Below, in pieces: positions 22,900-35,541 of a stretch of 64,000 nucleotides of DNA. The notes under the pieces are model-generated. The model was not told the DNA's origin. It saw nothing but the letters and a program-made list of their open reading frames with translations, and searched no databases. This DNA comes from Gnetum montanum (Eukaryota > Streptophyta > Gnetopsida > Gnetales > Gnetaceae): the NCBI GenBank assembly GCA_015680685.1, contig MNCI01034246.1, forward strand, positions 1 to 64,000, in the 5' to 3' direction. The first letter of the stretch is position 1; each line of letters opens with the position of its first letter. The translations under genes and the position numbers were made by a program.

Positions 22900-24622
22900 T
22901 TATTTCTTAAAGGTGTTACTATCCCATGTGATGTATGACTATGAATAAAAGATGTAGCAATCTTTGCAACATCTTCTCCAAGATAGCTACTTGATTATTC
23001 ATGTTGTCTATCTCAATTCCTTAATCCAAGCATTTCAAGTTCACTTCATTGAAAATGAGTTGATGTAAGTAGATGTCAACTTAGTATTTTGAAATCATAT
23101 TTGATATCATCCTGTTTTTCTAGAATAATATCTCTATACTACTTCTCTTCCTCGTAAGCACATTCAAAATCTTCATGGAATGTCTACTCTTCGAATTCCT
23201 ATATGTGCCAAATAGAAATCCATATTAGTTTAATTTCTTCATTTTATCTTCCCATATCATATTTCACATCTATAAATGGATAGTGTAGTAGCAACTCTAC
23301 CCAACAATAATCTATCCATTTTTCCTCTTCTACTCTTGGAGCTACTCTAGATCTAGGATATGTTCTAACAACAACTGGTTGTGGTAGAGTCTTCCACACT
23401 AGCAACTCTTTTTTTTCTTTTGAGATAAATGTAAAATATTTCAGAGCATTCAATAACGAAACTCTTTCCATTTCCAATGGTCATTTTTAATATGCATTGA
23501 TAAGGGATGTGTATGCTTCTGGTTCCTCATCTCCATCTGTAACCAGTATAACTCTTTTATAGATATCTCTAGACATATTTATAGTATCAAATGTTCAACC
23601 CTTTTATAGTATCTATAACTCTTTTATAGATATCTACAACCAGTATAACTCTTTTATAGTGTCTATAACTCTTTTATAGATATCTCTAGATATATTCAAC
23701 CAATGGAAGTTCATATTGCATATGACAAAGCTTCATAGCACCAATGTCTCTATCAGCTACAACATTCATCATGAGTCTTTTGTATGCATTCATTGCATTT
23801 TCCTCTAGGTTTCAAGATTTTACAATATGAAGTAACAAATCATTAAAGGATCTTAACTTCTTTTCAAATTTTATTGCATATTTTGCAGTATACTTAATAA
23901 TAACATATTTGTTAAGCACTGGTTGAAATTTTTTGTTTTCTCTCCATGTTTGAAGAATCATTCTATTATGAACATTCAATTTTGGATCATTTCGGTGTGG
24001 TTTGTAAGTAACATGATTTCTTTTGGTGGATCTTAAAAGAGTTCTAATTGAGCCTACAATGGCCATGGAACATTATACCTGAGGAAAAAATTAAATTCAT
24101 ATAATTTTTTCTAGATCAAATACATTCATGATTTAAATAATAACCATTGTATTCAAAGAAATATAATTCTACCTACAAACTTGCACATTATTTCAGGTTC
24201 TTAAACATGCTCCTGTCTTATATTGTGTATGACGTTGAACAAAATCTAAAAGCTCATCATAATTAATATCAAGATCCATGAATTGTAGATGTCAACTTTC
24301 AATCTCACATGGATGCCTAGGATTATTAACATGTTGCATCTACAAATGAAAGAATTGTATAATTTTAATGATTGTTTCAAATAACTTCAACAATATTTTA
24401 AAATTTAAAATAAATGAAATAAAAGTTTAGAAATTCTAAATAACTTACATCATTAGGTATTTCATCTTGATTGAATCTACTATTCCATGCATTTCTTATT
24501 GCATCAAAAAAAAATTTCATCTTTCTAACTACTTCTAGATCATTTTAGTCAAGTTCTTGTATGTTTGGAGCTCCCTTGATCCAAAGAAAGCCATATATAT
24601 GTGGTGATCTCGTGTCATAGCC
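22900..24622 (-). pseudogene. Helitron Rep (HUH nuclease) remnant, middle part
   Basis: Minus strand. The HUH segment is at 24595-24612, reading RSPHIYGFLW, then IKGAPN. Helitrons have HIHG here, so the second His is Tyr. The segment 24066-23812 reads DPKLNVHNRMILQTWREN and then IKYTAKYAIKFEK. This is the two-tyrosine motif of Rep, with both tyrosines kept. The block 23477-23244 (TYPRSRVAPR, DYCWVELLLHYPF) is the region after Rep that precedes the helicase. Rep nicks and joins single-stranded DNA in rolling-circle transposition. The chromovirus at 24623 interrupts the gene just before the HUH motif, and its 5' portion resumes at 36116. Stops and frame changes show it is inactive. Confidence 0.85.
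23544..23705. repeat. Short tandem repeats in the Helitron
   Basis: The word CTATAACTCTTTTATAGATA and shortened versions recur four or more times with intervening TCTCTAGA or ACAACCAG. The array lies in the Rep-helicase linker and looks like a local expansion. Confidence 0.6.
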
Positions 24623-25201
24623 TCTTGAGTTGTTGCAATCATAGGCTCATGTGCAGGCATATGTGAGCTATAATTGATCCACACTTGAAGTGTCGAAAGA
24701 CATCAGGTACCACTAGGTGGAGCTAGGTGCGACGCATGCAAGGGGCTATAGTTGGGTTCACCTAGATGTAGTGCATGCACATGTAAAGGAAGATAGGTGT
24801 GACACATGCAAGGTGGCTATAGCCGGGTTCGCTTAGATGTAGCACATGCATATCCGTTATCACCAGTTGGGGAAAAATGGATAGAAAACTAAACTAGAAA
24901 AGGGGTTACGTGCATACTCTTTGGAGATGCAAGTGATGTGTTTGTAATGCCAGTCACAAGAGTGCACTGGCAAGGCTGGGTACGTTCATGCCTATAAAAG
25001 TAGGAGGTGAGGCTCACATTGGGGAAACCTCCTATGCATGTTGTAACATATTCCTTTGAGATTAAAGGTTGGGAGTTTTCCTATAAGCATGTTTTTGTTG
25101 AGCTTGAGTATCGTTGTGCATTCGTTACGAGTAGCTACCTAAGGTGGGCACTTAGTGCTATCACCTAGTGAAAGAAATTTCCGTTGCGATTCACCTAGTG
25201 A
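24623..25201 (+). repeat. Chromovirus 5' LTR
   Basis: A 579 bp repeat of 35536-36115. The first dinucleotide is TC here and TG in the other copy. It contains CCTATAAAAGTAGGAGG near 24990, a TATA box, and ends TTCACCTAGTGA before the primer site. It also contains an internal near-repeat (GCATGCAAGG...TATAG) seen twice. Confidence 0.88.
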
Positions 25202-25205
25202 TAGT

Positions 25206-25220
25206 TGGTATCAGAACAAG
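25206..25220 (+). promoter_or_regulatory. Chromovirus primer-binding site
   Basis: TGGTATCAGAACAAG, one or two bases away from the complement of initiator tRNA-Met (TGGTATCAGAGC). Confidence 0.8.
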
Positions 25221-25230
25221 GTTGTTCGTG

Positions 25231-26630
25231 ATGGAGGACCTTGCTAAGCGCGTCATTGTTTTGGAAGCGTTGATTGGAGCCCCTGCTCCTAATGCTTGAT
25301 CCCTTGTAGACCAGGAAGTTCTACACCATAGGGAGATTAACAAATTGTAGCAAAACAATGATGTTGTGCAAAGTGAACTCAAATCTCATGTTGGCGAGAT
25401 CGAGAGCATAAAGGTAGATTTGTCATCCCTTGAAGATGACCTTGCATTACTAAAGAAGATCGTTGTAGGATCTTCAAATACTAGCAGGAACCTAGACACC
25501 TCCAAACTAAAAGTGCTGGAGCTGAAACAATTTGGAGGAAGCCAGAATGCAAAGGAGTTGGAAAAATTCCTATGGGACATGGAGTAATACTTTTGTGTTG
25601 CTTGTGTTCCTGGGAACTAGAGGGTTATGATAACAAGCATGTATCTTTTGGAAGATGCAAAGCTCTGGTGGAGGACATGGCTAGAGAATGATGTGAGTGT
25701 TGTCCGCCCTCAAATCATAACGTGGGAGGCACTAAGAAAGGAGCTGAAGGACTAGTTCCTTCCTTTGAATGTCACATGGGTGGCACGAGAGTCTCTCATA
25801 AATCTAAGACACACCACTACCTTGGGTGAATACATCAAGGAATTCAATTTCTTGATACTAGATATCAAAAATATGTCTGATGAGGATAAGTTGTTTAACT
25901 TCCTTTTAGGATTGCAGCCATGGGCTTAGGAAGAGTTGAGAAGGTAGAATGTGAGAGATCTATCAATGGCCATAGCTGCTGTGGATGGCTTGGTCAATTT
26001 CAAATGAGGTAATTCTGGATCCAATTTAGAGCAAACGAATCCCCAGGATGAGGGTAAGAAGGGAGAAAAATAGCATCAAGGCCCCAAATACAAGAAGAAG
26101 GAAGGGACACCCTCCAAACCCAAGGGAGAGGGAACCTTCCAAGGGAAGAAATTCTCATCTGGGTGCTTTATTTGTGATGGACCACACCAGGCTCGTGACT
26201 GCCCTTCGAGAGAGAAGCTCTCAACCCTCAGAATTTAGGAGGAGTTTGAGGGAGATTGCAGCAACTTGAGGTGCAAGCTATTATAGTTGTTGAATACTCT
26301 TTCTTTCCCAAAGTCCAATCCACCAAACAAGCTGATGTTCGTGGAGGTCTTCCTCAACCGACAGAAGGTAACTGCAATGTTGGACATAGGAGTGACAAAC
26401 AACTTCGTGTCCCAGTAGTTGGTGGAGAAACTTGGCTTGACCGTTGTCAAGAGCCAGAGCAAGGTTAAGGTTGTGAACTCAGGAGCATAGCAAGTTCATG
26501 GTGTGATCTCTTCTCCTCTCAAAGTCGGCCTCTGGAAGGATGATTGTAATTTTGTTGTCATCTCTTTAGATGACTTTGAGTTGACTTTTGGGGTTGAATT
26601 CTTTGAAAGGGCCAAAGCTTTAGTGGTACA
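25231..26630 (+). pseudogene. Chromovirus gag and protease
   Basis: The start is the ATG at 25231 (MEDLAKRVIVLE), 10 bp past the primer site. A coiled-coil N-terminus is followed by the gag fold (LKVLELKQFGGSQNAKELEK near 25540, then WWRTWLEND and a LxLRHTTTLGEY block near 25810). The zinc knuckle CFICDGPHQARDC is near 26164, and the protease active site reads MLDIGVTNNFVS near 26375, where the family has DTGATHNF. Several stops are TAG in positions where glutamine is expected, for example WAxEELRRxNVR near 25930. Gag packages RNA and protease matures the particle. Confidence 0.85.
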
Positions 26631-28891
26631 ACACTTGGGGGGATGTTGATTTTCCATGAAAGGAAACCCAATTTTATCCTTATCAAATGTAAAGATCCCA
26701 AAATGATGTTTCAATCAGCAGCTGAAACGAATTTGGGGGTAAAACGGGGTGAAGTCACTTTGTTGGCTACCTTGGTGGAGATCAAGGAGAACCACACCGT
26801 GGAAGTACCTAATTGTGTAGGGCATCTACTAATGAAATTTGCAGATGTGATGCTGCCAAATTTATCCAAGGTCTTACCTCCTAGGAGGAGGGTAGACCAT
26901 CGGATTGAGCTAGAACCTAGGGAAAGGCCACCTGCGAGTGTTCCCTATTGAATGTTCCCCATGGAGTTTGCCAAGTTGTGCAAGCAACTAGATGATCTCT
27001 TGGAGGTTGGTTACCTTCAACCTTCAAAGAAACCATATGGAGCACTGATGCTCTTCCAAACGAAGTAGGAAAACATGCTATGGATGTGCATGGACTACAG
27101 GGCATTGAATAAAATCACCATAAAAAACAAGTACCCAATGCCAAATGTGGTAGACTTGTTTGATCATTTGGCAAGAGCAAGGTATTTTACCAAGCTCGAT
27201 TTGAGGTCTGGGTATTGGTAGGTGCACATTGTTGTTGGGGATGAAGCAAAAATAGTGTGTGTAACCCAATATTTCTCTTTCGAGTTTTTGGTGATGCCAT
27301 TTGGGCTCACCAACGCCCCTGCCACATTTTGCAATTTGATGAATGATGCTTTATGTGAGTTCCTAGATAGATCGGTGGTGGTCTATCTAGATGATATTGT
27401 TGTGTATAGCGAGAGTTTGGAGGATCATGTCGAACACTTGAGGTAGGTTTTCTCAAGGCTGAAAGAAACCACTTGTATGCAAAGAAAGAAAAATGCGAAT
27501 TTGGTGTCCAAGAGATCTTGTTCCTTGGTCACCGAATATCAAAAGAGAAAATCCAGATGGATGACTCGAAGGTGTAGGTGATTGTGGAGTGGCCCGCTTC
27601 AAATAAGGTGCATGAGTTATGGTCTTTTTTAGGACTTGCCAACTATTACTGACAGTTCATTAAGGGCTACACAAGGAAGGTAGCCCCCTTGACCAATTTA
27701 CTAAAGAAGAATCAAACATGGGTTTGGTTAGAGGCTTGTGAGAAGGCCTTCAATTGGATCAAGGAAGCTGTAACGTTGGAACCAGTGCTGCGGTTGCCCA
27801 ACTTTGAAGTTCCATTTGAACTTCATACTGATCCATCCGATCGAGCGATTAGTGGAGTCCTAGTGCAAGAGGGACATCCAATTACATTCAAAAGTAGGAA
27901 GCTCAAGGATGTAGAGCAGTGATATACTACTCATGAGAAGGAAATGATGGTAATGGTGCACTGCCTAAATGTTTGGAGGCATTACCTGTTGGGAACGAAG
28001 TTCATAGTGGTCATAGACAATGTGGCCAACACATACTTTAAAACTCAAAAAAAGCTCTTCCCAAAGTAAGCAAGGTGGCAAGAGTACCTTGTAGAGTTCA
28101 ACTTCAATTAGGTTCATCAACCTGAACTAGGTAGCAAATGCGCTAAGTTGAAAGGAAGTTCAAGCTTATGTTGCAGCGTTGATAATAGTTCAGTCAAACT
28201 TCATTGACATGGTGAAGGAAGTTGCAGAAGCAAACAAAACCTATTGTCAACTAAGACAATAGGTACGTGAAGGCCTCATGAGAAAGTATTGGCTTGAGGC
28301 TAATCTCTTGTATACTCGGGGAAATAGGATATATGTTCCTAAGAGTGAGGGACTACAACATAAACTCATGAGGGAAACTCATGACAACCAATGGCCTGGA
28401 CACCCAGGGATGAGGAGGATGCTAGCTCTTCTATCTAGAGGTTACTTTTGGCCTAAGATGGAAGAGGATGTGGAACTATATGTGAGAACCTATTTAGTTT
28501 GTCAGCTCGACAAAATATAGAAGAAGAAGCAGGATGAGCTTCTTCAACCTCTTCCAATTCCTGGAAGACCATGGGAATGTGTTTCCCTAGACTTCATCAT
28601 GGGCTTCCCACAGGTGGATGGGAAGGTATCTGTATTGGTTGTGGTTGATCAGTTCTCAAAGTATGTCGTGTTTGTAGTTGCACCTCAGGCATGCACTACA
28701 AAAGCAACTTCTGAACTCTTCTTTCAGTGTGTTGTAAAGGTATTTGGGATACCACGAGATATTGTAAGTGATCGGGATGCCCAGTTCATAGGGAAGTTCT
28801 GGGTGGTTTTTTTCTCTTTGATGGGATTGGAATTGAAATTTTCCATAGCCAACCATCCCTAGATGGATGGGAAAATGGACATAAATTTGGT
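26631..28891 (+). pseudogene. Chromovirus RT, RNase H and integrase (first part)
   Basis: RT runs from about 26900, with the KKPYGALMLFQTK block, [17 protein letters not shown], DLRSGYWxVHI, [17 protein letters not shown] and the catalytic box YLDDIVVYS (near 27385). A single-base frame change lies near 27465. RNase H follows (HTDPSDRAISGVL near 27830, then KSRKLKDVE). A second frame change is near 28100. The integrase zinc finger (HDNQWPGHPGMRRM near 28390) and core (LDFIMGFP near 28590, VSDRDAQFIGKFW near 28775) follow. The third catalytic residue appears as Asp (KMDIN) rather than Glu. Element B then cuts the integrase. Confidence 0.9.
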
Positions 28892-29781
28892 TGATGAGTG
28901 ACGAGGTACCCCTACGCCCAACCATACAAATATGAGCATTCACGTACAATCCAATCGAGCTTTGTGGACAAGCTAGTTGTGGTATCTAGATAGTTACACA
29001 TTGATCGCAGTTTTCTATCTTCCCACTTGGACTAGTATGGATTTTTCATGTATGGTTTAGTCCAGAGTGAGGCGTATGATGTTATCCTAAACTAATGCTA
29101 CTCCTAGAGACAATGGAAGATAATATTGATTAAACTAATGAGCAATAGGAAATGAGTCTAAGCTATCCTAAGTGCAATGAGTATCCATTCCTTAATCATC
29201 CATACACATCTTGGACCTCGTGCACGACTACTACTAGGGTTACCAAGCGTAGATCCTAGGTACGCTGTTAAGTTACCAAGTAGTCACACTTAAATGCTCA
29301 TGATTAAGTTGTACTCATTCCAGAGTTAACAACAAGAATAACAAATGATGATAAAAAAATATTAACTAAGAAAGAAATAAATAACAATGAAAATTAACAA
29401 TAACAATTAAACAATTAAAACTAAGTGAATGCTGCAATGATGAAGTAATCTCAATCTTTATTTTTGGTCATGTGTGCATCCAAGTACGTCACACTTGAAT
29501 AAAGGTGCCGTACAATTACAAGCATCACACTGCGGGCATGCACTTGGGAAAATAATCTAACTCTTATGAAAACAAAATGCAAGGGCTTTGCTGAAACTAA
29601 CTCCAAGCCCCCTCAATGAGGCGAAAGGCCCTCTTATTTATAGGCTGGGATAGGCCACTGCGTAAACGGGGCCACGTCGATGCAGGAAGGCTATGTCGAT
29701 GGGGCCATGTCAACGTAGCCACGTATACAGGGCCCCGTATACAAGGCCTAGTCGACGCATCGACTATATAGCACTTCATCA
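28892..29781 (-). repeat. Element B 3' LTR
   Basis: 890 bp, same length as its partner. The minus-strand TATA box is TATAAATA at 29635-29642. The U3 (29650-29775) carries repeated GTCGATG/GGGGCCACGTC words and GTATACAAGGCCTAGTCGAC. The polypurine tract TCATGGGGGTA (minus) abuts at 29782-29792. Confidence 0.9.
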
Positions 29782-29792
29782 TACCCCCATGA

Positions 29793-31718
29793 CTAAATAA
29801 AAACTCATACTCGAGTCAAATAAAGTGAGGAACAAGCTCAATTGAATACACAGTGGATAGGTATGGGATTATTGACTAACTAGAAATTTATTCATGCTGT
29901 AGTGGAGAATTAAAAAAAATTTGGACACAGCCACAAAAGAGAAAACTTGTGGAATGCATGTGGTTCCCGTAGTGGTGGCTCCTCCATGGGTGTCTTTCCT
30001 CTGTCATGTGCATTAGGCTTCTAAGATTGATACCATTGAAGAAGCGCCTAATGTTTCTCCTCTTCTATTTGAGGATTATGAGCCATCCATGCTGATGTTC
30101 CAATGTTCGATGGAGTTAGCACTTGTCATGAACATGGCAGCTACGGGAACACTTGATTGGCCTTGAAATGCCATACCTCAAATAGCCATTGTTCCTCTTC
30201 ATAGGCTCAGGCCCTGACCTCTCCTCCCTTTGCTTAGATAGATTATGCAGTAATAGGAGTTTCATGATGGATGCTGAATGATTGACTTTTGCTTTGCATG
30301 TTCTACATGAGGCCCCTGGCCTTTGCCTCCCTCAGGTCATTCGGTTGGACTATGAGAAGGTCCTTGTTGTCTTCTTTTAGGGGCCATTTATAATCACACA
30401 AAGATCAATTGTTAGTAAGGTTATTTAAAAAGAGTTCAATGATTTCATACCTTACTCATTGCCTTTAATAAATGTTGAATTCCTTACTTAGTGTGATTTT
30501 AAAGTTAGAGATTTTTCAAGGAAGTTTCCCTAAAAGTTTAATGTCGAACCTGGTTTTGAGGAATGTTTGATAAAATAATGACAAAGGAAAGAATAGGTTT
30601 GACAATGAAATACTTGGAGGGTATAAGATGATATGGTGGTGTGCAACAAATAGAAATTACAAAATTCAAGTAAATGGATCCTCCCCAAAGCAGGTTCCAA
30701 CCTATATGCCCTTGCATAACCACACCTTAAGATGTTTGTAGGAATTAGAAGGGTTAAATGTAATCTATACCACTACAACAAAACACACACATGTTGATAC
30801 CACCATGATGAGGTATGAATTCAATGCTATACAATAGATGAGTCACAAATACATGAACATCGAGATGGAATGAATCGGAGAAGGGATTGCAGAGATTGGG
30901 ATGTGAGGTAACTGACTTAGGGCACAATGAATCCTACATGTAAAGCATGATTAAGGTGTCATTACCCCGTTGTTCTAAGATCAGGACCAAGTCCATTCCT
31001 CTAATCAGCAACATTGCATTATTTCATCCCATGATCAGCAACTATGAGAGTATCATAACAACAAGGCATACGATCACTTGGCATTTTGTTCAAGGGAGGA
31101 GTGATTTTTGTTTTGTGGCACTTTTCTTGTTCTTTTCTTTTTCTCTTTCTTATCTTTCTTTTTCGTTTTGAATACTGAATCCAGAGAAGCCACCAACCAT
31201 TAGGCATGGGTGCATGTCTTTCCAGTGGGACCCCCTAGAACAACATTGTATTTTTGAGTGCCCTTTTGATTACTCTTACTTCCATTTTTTGTTAGATCTA
31301 AAAGGATCTTAGTACAACCAGGTTGCATGATGACTTCCACAGACGTCACCAAAGAGAATCTGTAAATCCCCTTGATGTCACACCCTAATCATTCCCTCTT
31401 GGTCCAGCCTTCTTCATTCTAGGTACAATGAAGACAAAATTAATTTTAAGTTTCAAGAATGTCAAGAATATCACTGTACCCTTGAACAGAACCTCTTATT
31501 TGAAAATGGATGAGTGGGTGTAATGGGCTTACTATCCAAATAATTGATCACCTGATACTTGATAACATAGAACACACCCCAACCAACGAGCCACATGAGT
31601 GTTTTATTCATGGATGAGGTTACTCATAAAAAGATAAAACAATAAATTAAAAGGTGAAAAACTGGAAAACAAAAAGTTAAAAAATCAAAGAAATAGAAAA
31701 ACATTTATTAATTCTATG
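29793..31718 (-). other. Element B noncoding region with third-ORF stub
   Basis: No full gene. At 30388 (minus) an ATG begins MAPKRRQQGPSHSPTE, the start of the third ORF seen in A and D, and stops soon after. Near 29950-30000 the sequence matches the end of the D third-ORF region (GAGGAGCCAC). The middle of the ORF has therefore been deleted. No U3-like internal promoter block was seen upstream. Confidence 0.6.
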
Positions 31719-33716
31719 TTAGAATGGAGGATACCCCCCATAACTAAATAGTTGAGCATGGCTAGAATTAATAAATGGAAGGTGGGGATCATTGCATGTT
31801 GAAAATATTGGGACCTGGTCATACTTACCCCATTGGGATTCACACACCTGATTAGAGTTGACATAGTGGGACAAGTTATGAGATGTGGTTAATTTATAAG
31901 GAGTTGACCCACTATGGTACTTGTGATCGTAAGGTGGTATGCAAGGATCAACATGTCTTCCTATGTTGCAATATTCATTGGGCCCCATGGTTGTTGTAGT
32001 GTTGATTGTTGGCCTAGATAGAGTAATAGGAGGCGTTGGGTTCGAAGAGGAAGATGCACCACAGTGTTGGATTTGTGCTAAGTTGGCGGATGTAGTGGTT
32101 TCTTTACTATGGTGTCCCTTTTGATGGTCACGTCTAAAGAAGGGATGCCTTCGATGTTGTGAAGGACCTCCACTGCTATTGACAGTAGCAGCACAAGTAA
32201 CATTTTCAGGTTGGTGGTGTGGTGCAAAATCTTATGGCATAGCTAGCGATGATGTAGAAGGGGGTGAAGTACTAGAATATTGAGGTTGAGGAGAAGTGTA
32301 AGGCACATGAGGTGGTGATCTTGTTGGAGAGGACATGGGTGGATAGTACTTAGGAGAATGATAGTGATGAGGTGAGGTAGAGGATGCTGATCCCATTGGA
32401 GAAACACGGTGTTGAACATAATAAGCATTTGGTGTTGTGACATACGAAGGGTATGGTTCAGTTGGTGGTGGCCTCCCCCACGACTGAGGTTTTTGCCACT
32501 GTGGTTGGACCTAGTATTTTTGTACAAACTCTAGATGTAACATTCCTCCCCAATGCTCATGTAAATGTGACAAGATTGGACATTGACTTTTGGGGTGATC
32601 TTACAAGCAGACATTACATTGATACATATGATTGGTAGTTGAGTTCTTATCCTTATTCTCTTCAACCCTTATTTCTGATTTTCGCGTGGTGTCCTATCTT
32701 GTTTCTCAATTTGGAATAGTTTTTCCTCTAATAATGTTGGCATATTCTCCACATATTTCATGTACCTAGTCCGTCATCTTATTAATCTTTGCCTTAATTT
32801 CATCTAGTGATTGTAGGATTGGCAAAGATGATTCCACCTCCTTGAAGTGAGTTGATTTCTCCTCTTCATGATCATGGACCCTTGTTAAGTTGAGATTTTG
32901 GTCCTATTGAGAACCTTCAACATTCTCCCATTTAGGTATTTCTCCTTCTTCTTTTGCTATCCACTAAATAATCTCTTGGAGTTGATGCGTTCGTAGCTCA
33001 TATATTTGACCTTGGGCATACATCCTTAGGGTCTACCTTGTTTCATTACGGAGCCCATCTATAATATGGTACATTAGCCTCTCCTCGGAGAACCCATGGC
33101 CTGGTTAGTTTTTTAATAGTGCATAATATCTTTCCAAGGCCATGTCCAAGGGTTCATGTTGTGCTTGTTTCCATTATTGGATTTGTCTCCTCAAGGCTAA
33201 CACTCTCACATAGGTTTGATATCTTTCATTAAAACATTCTACCATTGTTGGCCAATGTCGAATTGATTTTGGTTTTAATGACCTATACCATACTTTTTCT
33301 TGGCCAACAAGTATCAGAGGAAAGAGCTTAAGTTTTTGCCATCCATTATCAATATTTTTCCATGTATAGGCATCATAGAAGGCTTGTAAATGTTGTTACA
33401 AATATGAATCATAGCCTCTTGAAAACTTGGGAAAGTTTTTTAGATCAAGCATGGGTAGACAACTTTCCTTACGATGCCTGTGGGCTATTCAATTAGCCTC
33501 TTGTATTTTCATTAGGCTTGTAGTGGTTCGTAGGGGTTCATCGTCACTAGGTATGTTATGCTTTCGTGTGTTGGGACGATGTTGTCTTTGTTTATGTTTA
33601 TAAGAAACCTCCACCTTGGGTTGCATACTCCAATCTTCATTGTCATAATATTCATTGGTTCTCCAATGAATTGCCTCAATAGATGTGGAATTATTATAGT
33701 CTTGTAGGAGAGAGAT
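31719..33716 (-). pseudogene. Element B gag
   Basis: One frame of 666 codons on the minus strand with few stops. The expected start codon is ATC (33716-33714) where D has ATG, so translation of this copy is lost at its start. Domains: charged N-terminus, central gag helices around VGQEKVWYRSLKPKSIRHWP (near 33290) and QHEPLDMALERYYALL (near 33150), a knuckle CNVCLxDHPKSQC near 32590, and a Pro/His/Ser/Tyr-rich tail ending SYGGYPPF. It is colinear with the D gag at 53099-55138: codons 406 and 411 are CAG here and TAG in D. Gag would form the particle, with protease and polymerase supplied by another element. Confidence 0.85.
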
Positions 33717-33837
33717 GGTTGTGAAGTTGTGTGTGAATTTATGTGTGGCTTTTTATAATTATTTCTTTCTAAAAAATATATCATTAAGTCCTTTATAGTG
33801 ACCTTGTATGATGTAACTAATCTAAAGAACTAGCACT

Positions 33838-33857
33838 GTCCCCGGCAACGGCACCAA
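33838..33857 (-). promoter_or_regulatory. Element B primer-binding site (tRNA-Asp type)
   Basis: The minus strand reads TTGGCACCGTTGCCGGGGAC. It differs from the tRNA-Asp complement by one transition in the first 17 bases, and is the best preserved of the four family sites. Confidence 0.88.
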
Positions 33858-34747
33858 TGATGAGCAACGAGGTACCCCTACACCCAACCATATGAATACG
33901 AGTGTTCATGCACGATTCGGTCGAACTTCGTGGATAGGCTAGTTGTGATATCTAGATAGTTACACATTGATCGTAGTTCACTATCTTCCCACCTAGACTA
34001 GTATGGCTTTGTCACATATGGTTTAGTCCAGAGTGAGACATATGATGTGATCCTAAACTAATGCTACTCCTAGAGACAATGGAAGATAATATTAATTAAA
34101 CTAATGAGCAATAGGAAATGAGTCTAAGCTATCCTAAGTGCAATGAGTATCCGTTCCTTAATCATCCATACACATTTTGGACCTCGTGCACGACTACTAC
34201 TAGGGTTACCAAGCGTAGATCCTAGGTACGCTGTTAAGTTACCAAGTAGTCATACTTAAATGCTCATGATTAAGTTGTACTCATTCCAGAGTTAACAACA
34301 CGAATAACAAATGATGATAAAGAAATATTAACTAAGAAAGTAATAAATAACAATGAAAATTAAAAATAACAATTAAAAAATTAAAACTAAGTGAATGCTA
34401 CAATGATGAAGTAATATCGATCTTTATTTTCGGTCATGTGTGCGTCCAAGTACGTCAGACTCGAATAAAGGTGCCATACAATTACAAGCATCACACTGCG
34501 GGCATGCACTTGGAAAAATAATCTAACTCCTATAGAAACAAAATGCAAGGGCTTCACTACAACTAACTCCAAGCCCCCTCAATGAGGCCGAAGACCCTCT
34601 TATTTATAGGCCAGGATAGGTGGCTGTGTAAACAGGGCCACATCGATGCAGGAAGGCTGCGTCGATGGGGCCACGTCAATGTAGCCACATATACAGGGCC
34701 CCGTATACGCGACCTAGTTGACGCATCGACTATATAGCGCTTCATCA
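33858..34747 (-). repeat. Element B 5' LTR
   Basis: 890 bp partner of 28892-29781. U3 words are near 34640-34735, the TATA box is at about 34600-34608, and U5 ends TGCTCATCA on the minus strand. The two copies differ by scattered transitions. Confidence 0.9.
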
Positions 34748-35541
34748 AGTATTTTGTAACCATAAGTTAGCAGAATTGGGTCACATTATTGGACACTACC
34801 AAGTTCTATTACAACTTGCATCAAACTTCTTCAACAGGGTTGATTCTTGCAGAGTTGATCTTTGGACATCAACCCATAATTCCCTTGGAGGTGGCAAGAT
34901 CAAAGTCGCAAGGGAAATGCCCTGCGGCGTATCACTTTGCACGTGATAAGCAGGAACTATATCAGCAAGCTTAGGACAGCTTAGGTAAGGCATAGAGGTG
35001 CATGAAGAAGTATGTCGATTAGAATCGAAGGGCAGTCAAGTACAACGAAGGGGATAAGGTCTTGTTAGAAATTTCTCCCCAAATCTAGAAGAAGGTCATT
35101 GATAAACGGTGTCACAAAGCCCTTCTTCAGAGGTATGATGGACCATTTGAGGTTGTGAAGCAGGTGGGCAATGTGTCCTATCAATTGAAATTGTTGGAGT
35201 GGATGAAAATCCATCTGACGTTTCATATAAGCTTCCTCAAACCCTTCTATGAGGATGAGGATGCAGCGAGACATCAATTCAAGAGAGCTCCTCCTAGCAT
35301 CCGAAAGGAATTTTGGAGAACGACTAAGAGAATTCTTAGTCATCGCACTAAGGGTGCTAGTCAAAAGAGTTATTGCACTAACTACTTAGTCCTATGGAAG
35401 GGCTGTAGTGAGGAGGACACCACATGGGAACATGATGTTACCCTATGGCAGTTTGAGGAGTTGATCAAACTCTACTTGGAAGGACTTTTGACGAGGACAT
35501 CGGACTCATCTGATGGGGGTGGGTTTGTCACGGCCTGTTGA
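34748..35541 (+). pseudogene. Chromovirus integrase C-terminus with chromodomain
   Basis: Continuation of integrase after element B. It has KYFVT, then QNWVTLLDTTKFYYNL, and the FGHQPIIPLE block near 34865. Further on LKPFYEDEDAARHQ precedes the chromodomain: NYLVLWKGCSEEDTTWEHD at about 35373-35430, then LWQFEELIKLY. Plant chromoviruses use this domain to direct integration toward marked chromatin. The aromatic residues of the fold (YLVLW, TTWE) are visible. The frame ends at 35541, overlapping the start of the 3' LTR, as is common in this group. Confidence 0.9.

Larger units (their letters stand above)
28892..34747 (-). mobile_element. Element B: gag-only LTR retrotransposon
   Basis: 5.9 kb, minus strand, with two 890 bp LTRs (28892-29781 and 33858-34747). 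It carries a tRNA-Asp primer site at 33838-33857, gag at 31719-33716, and no RT, RNase H, integrase or protease. A stub of the third ORF (MAPKRRQQGPS at 30388) and its trailing sequence remain. LTR ends and U5 match A, C and D; gag and the R region are closest to D. The element interrupts chromovirus integrase. The flanks TTGGT and AGTAT show no target duplication. This organisation resembles the published TR-GAG class of non-autonomous plant elements. Confidence 0.88.
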
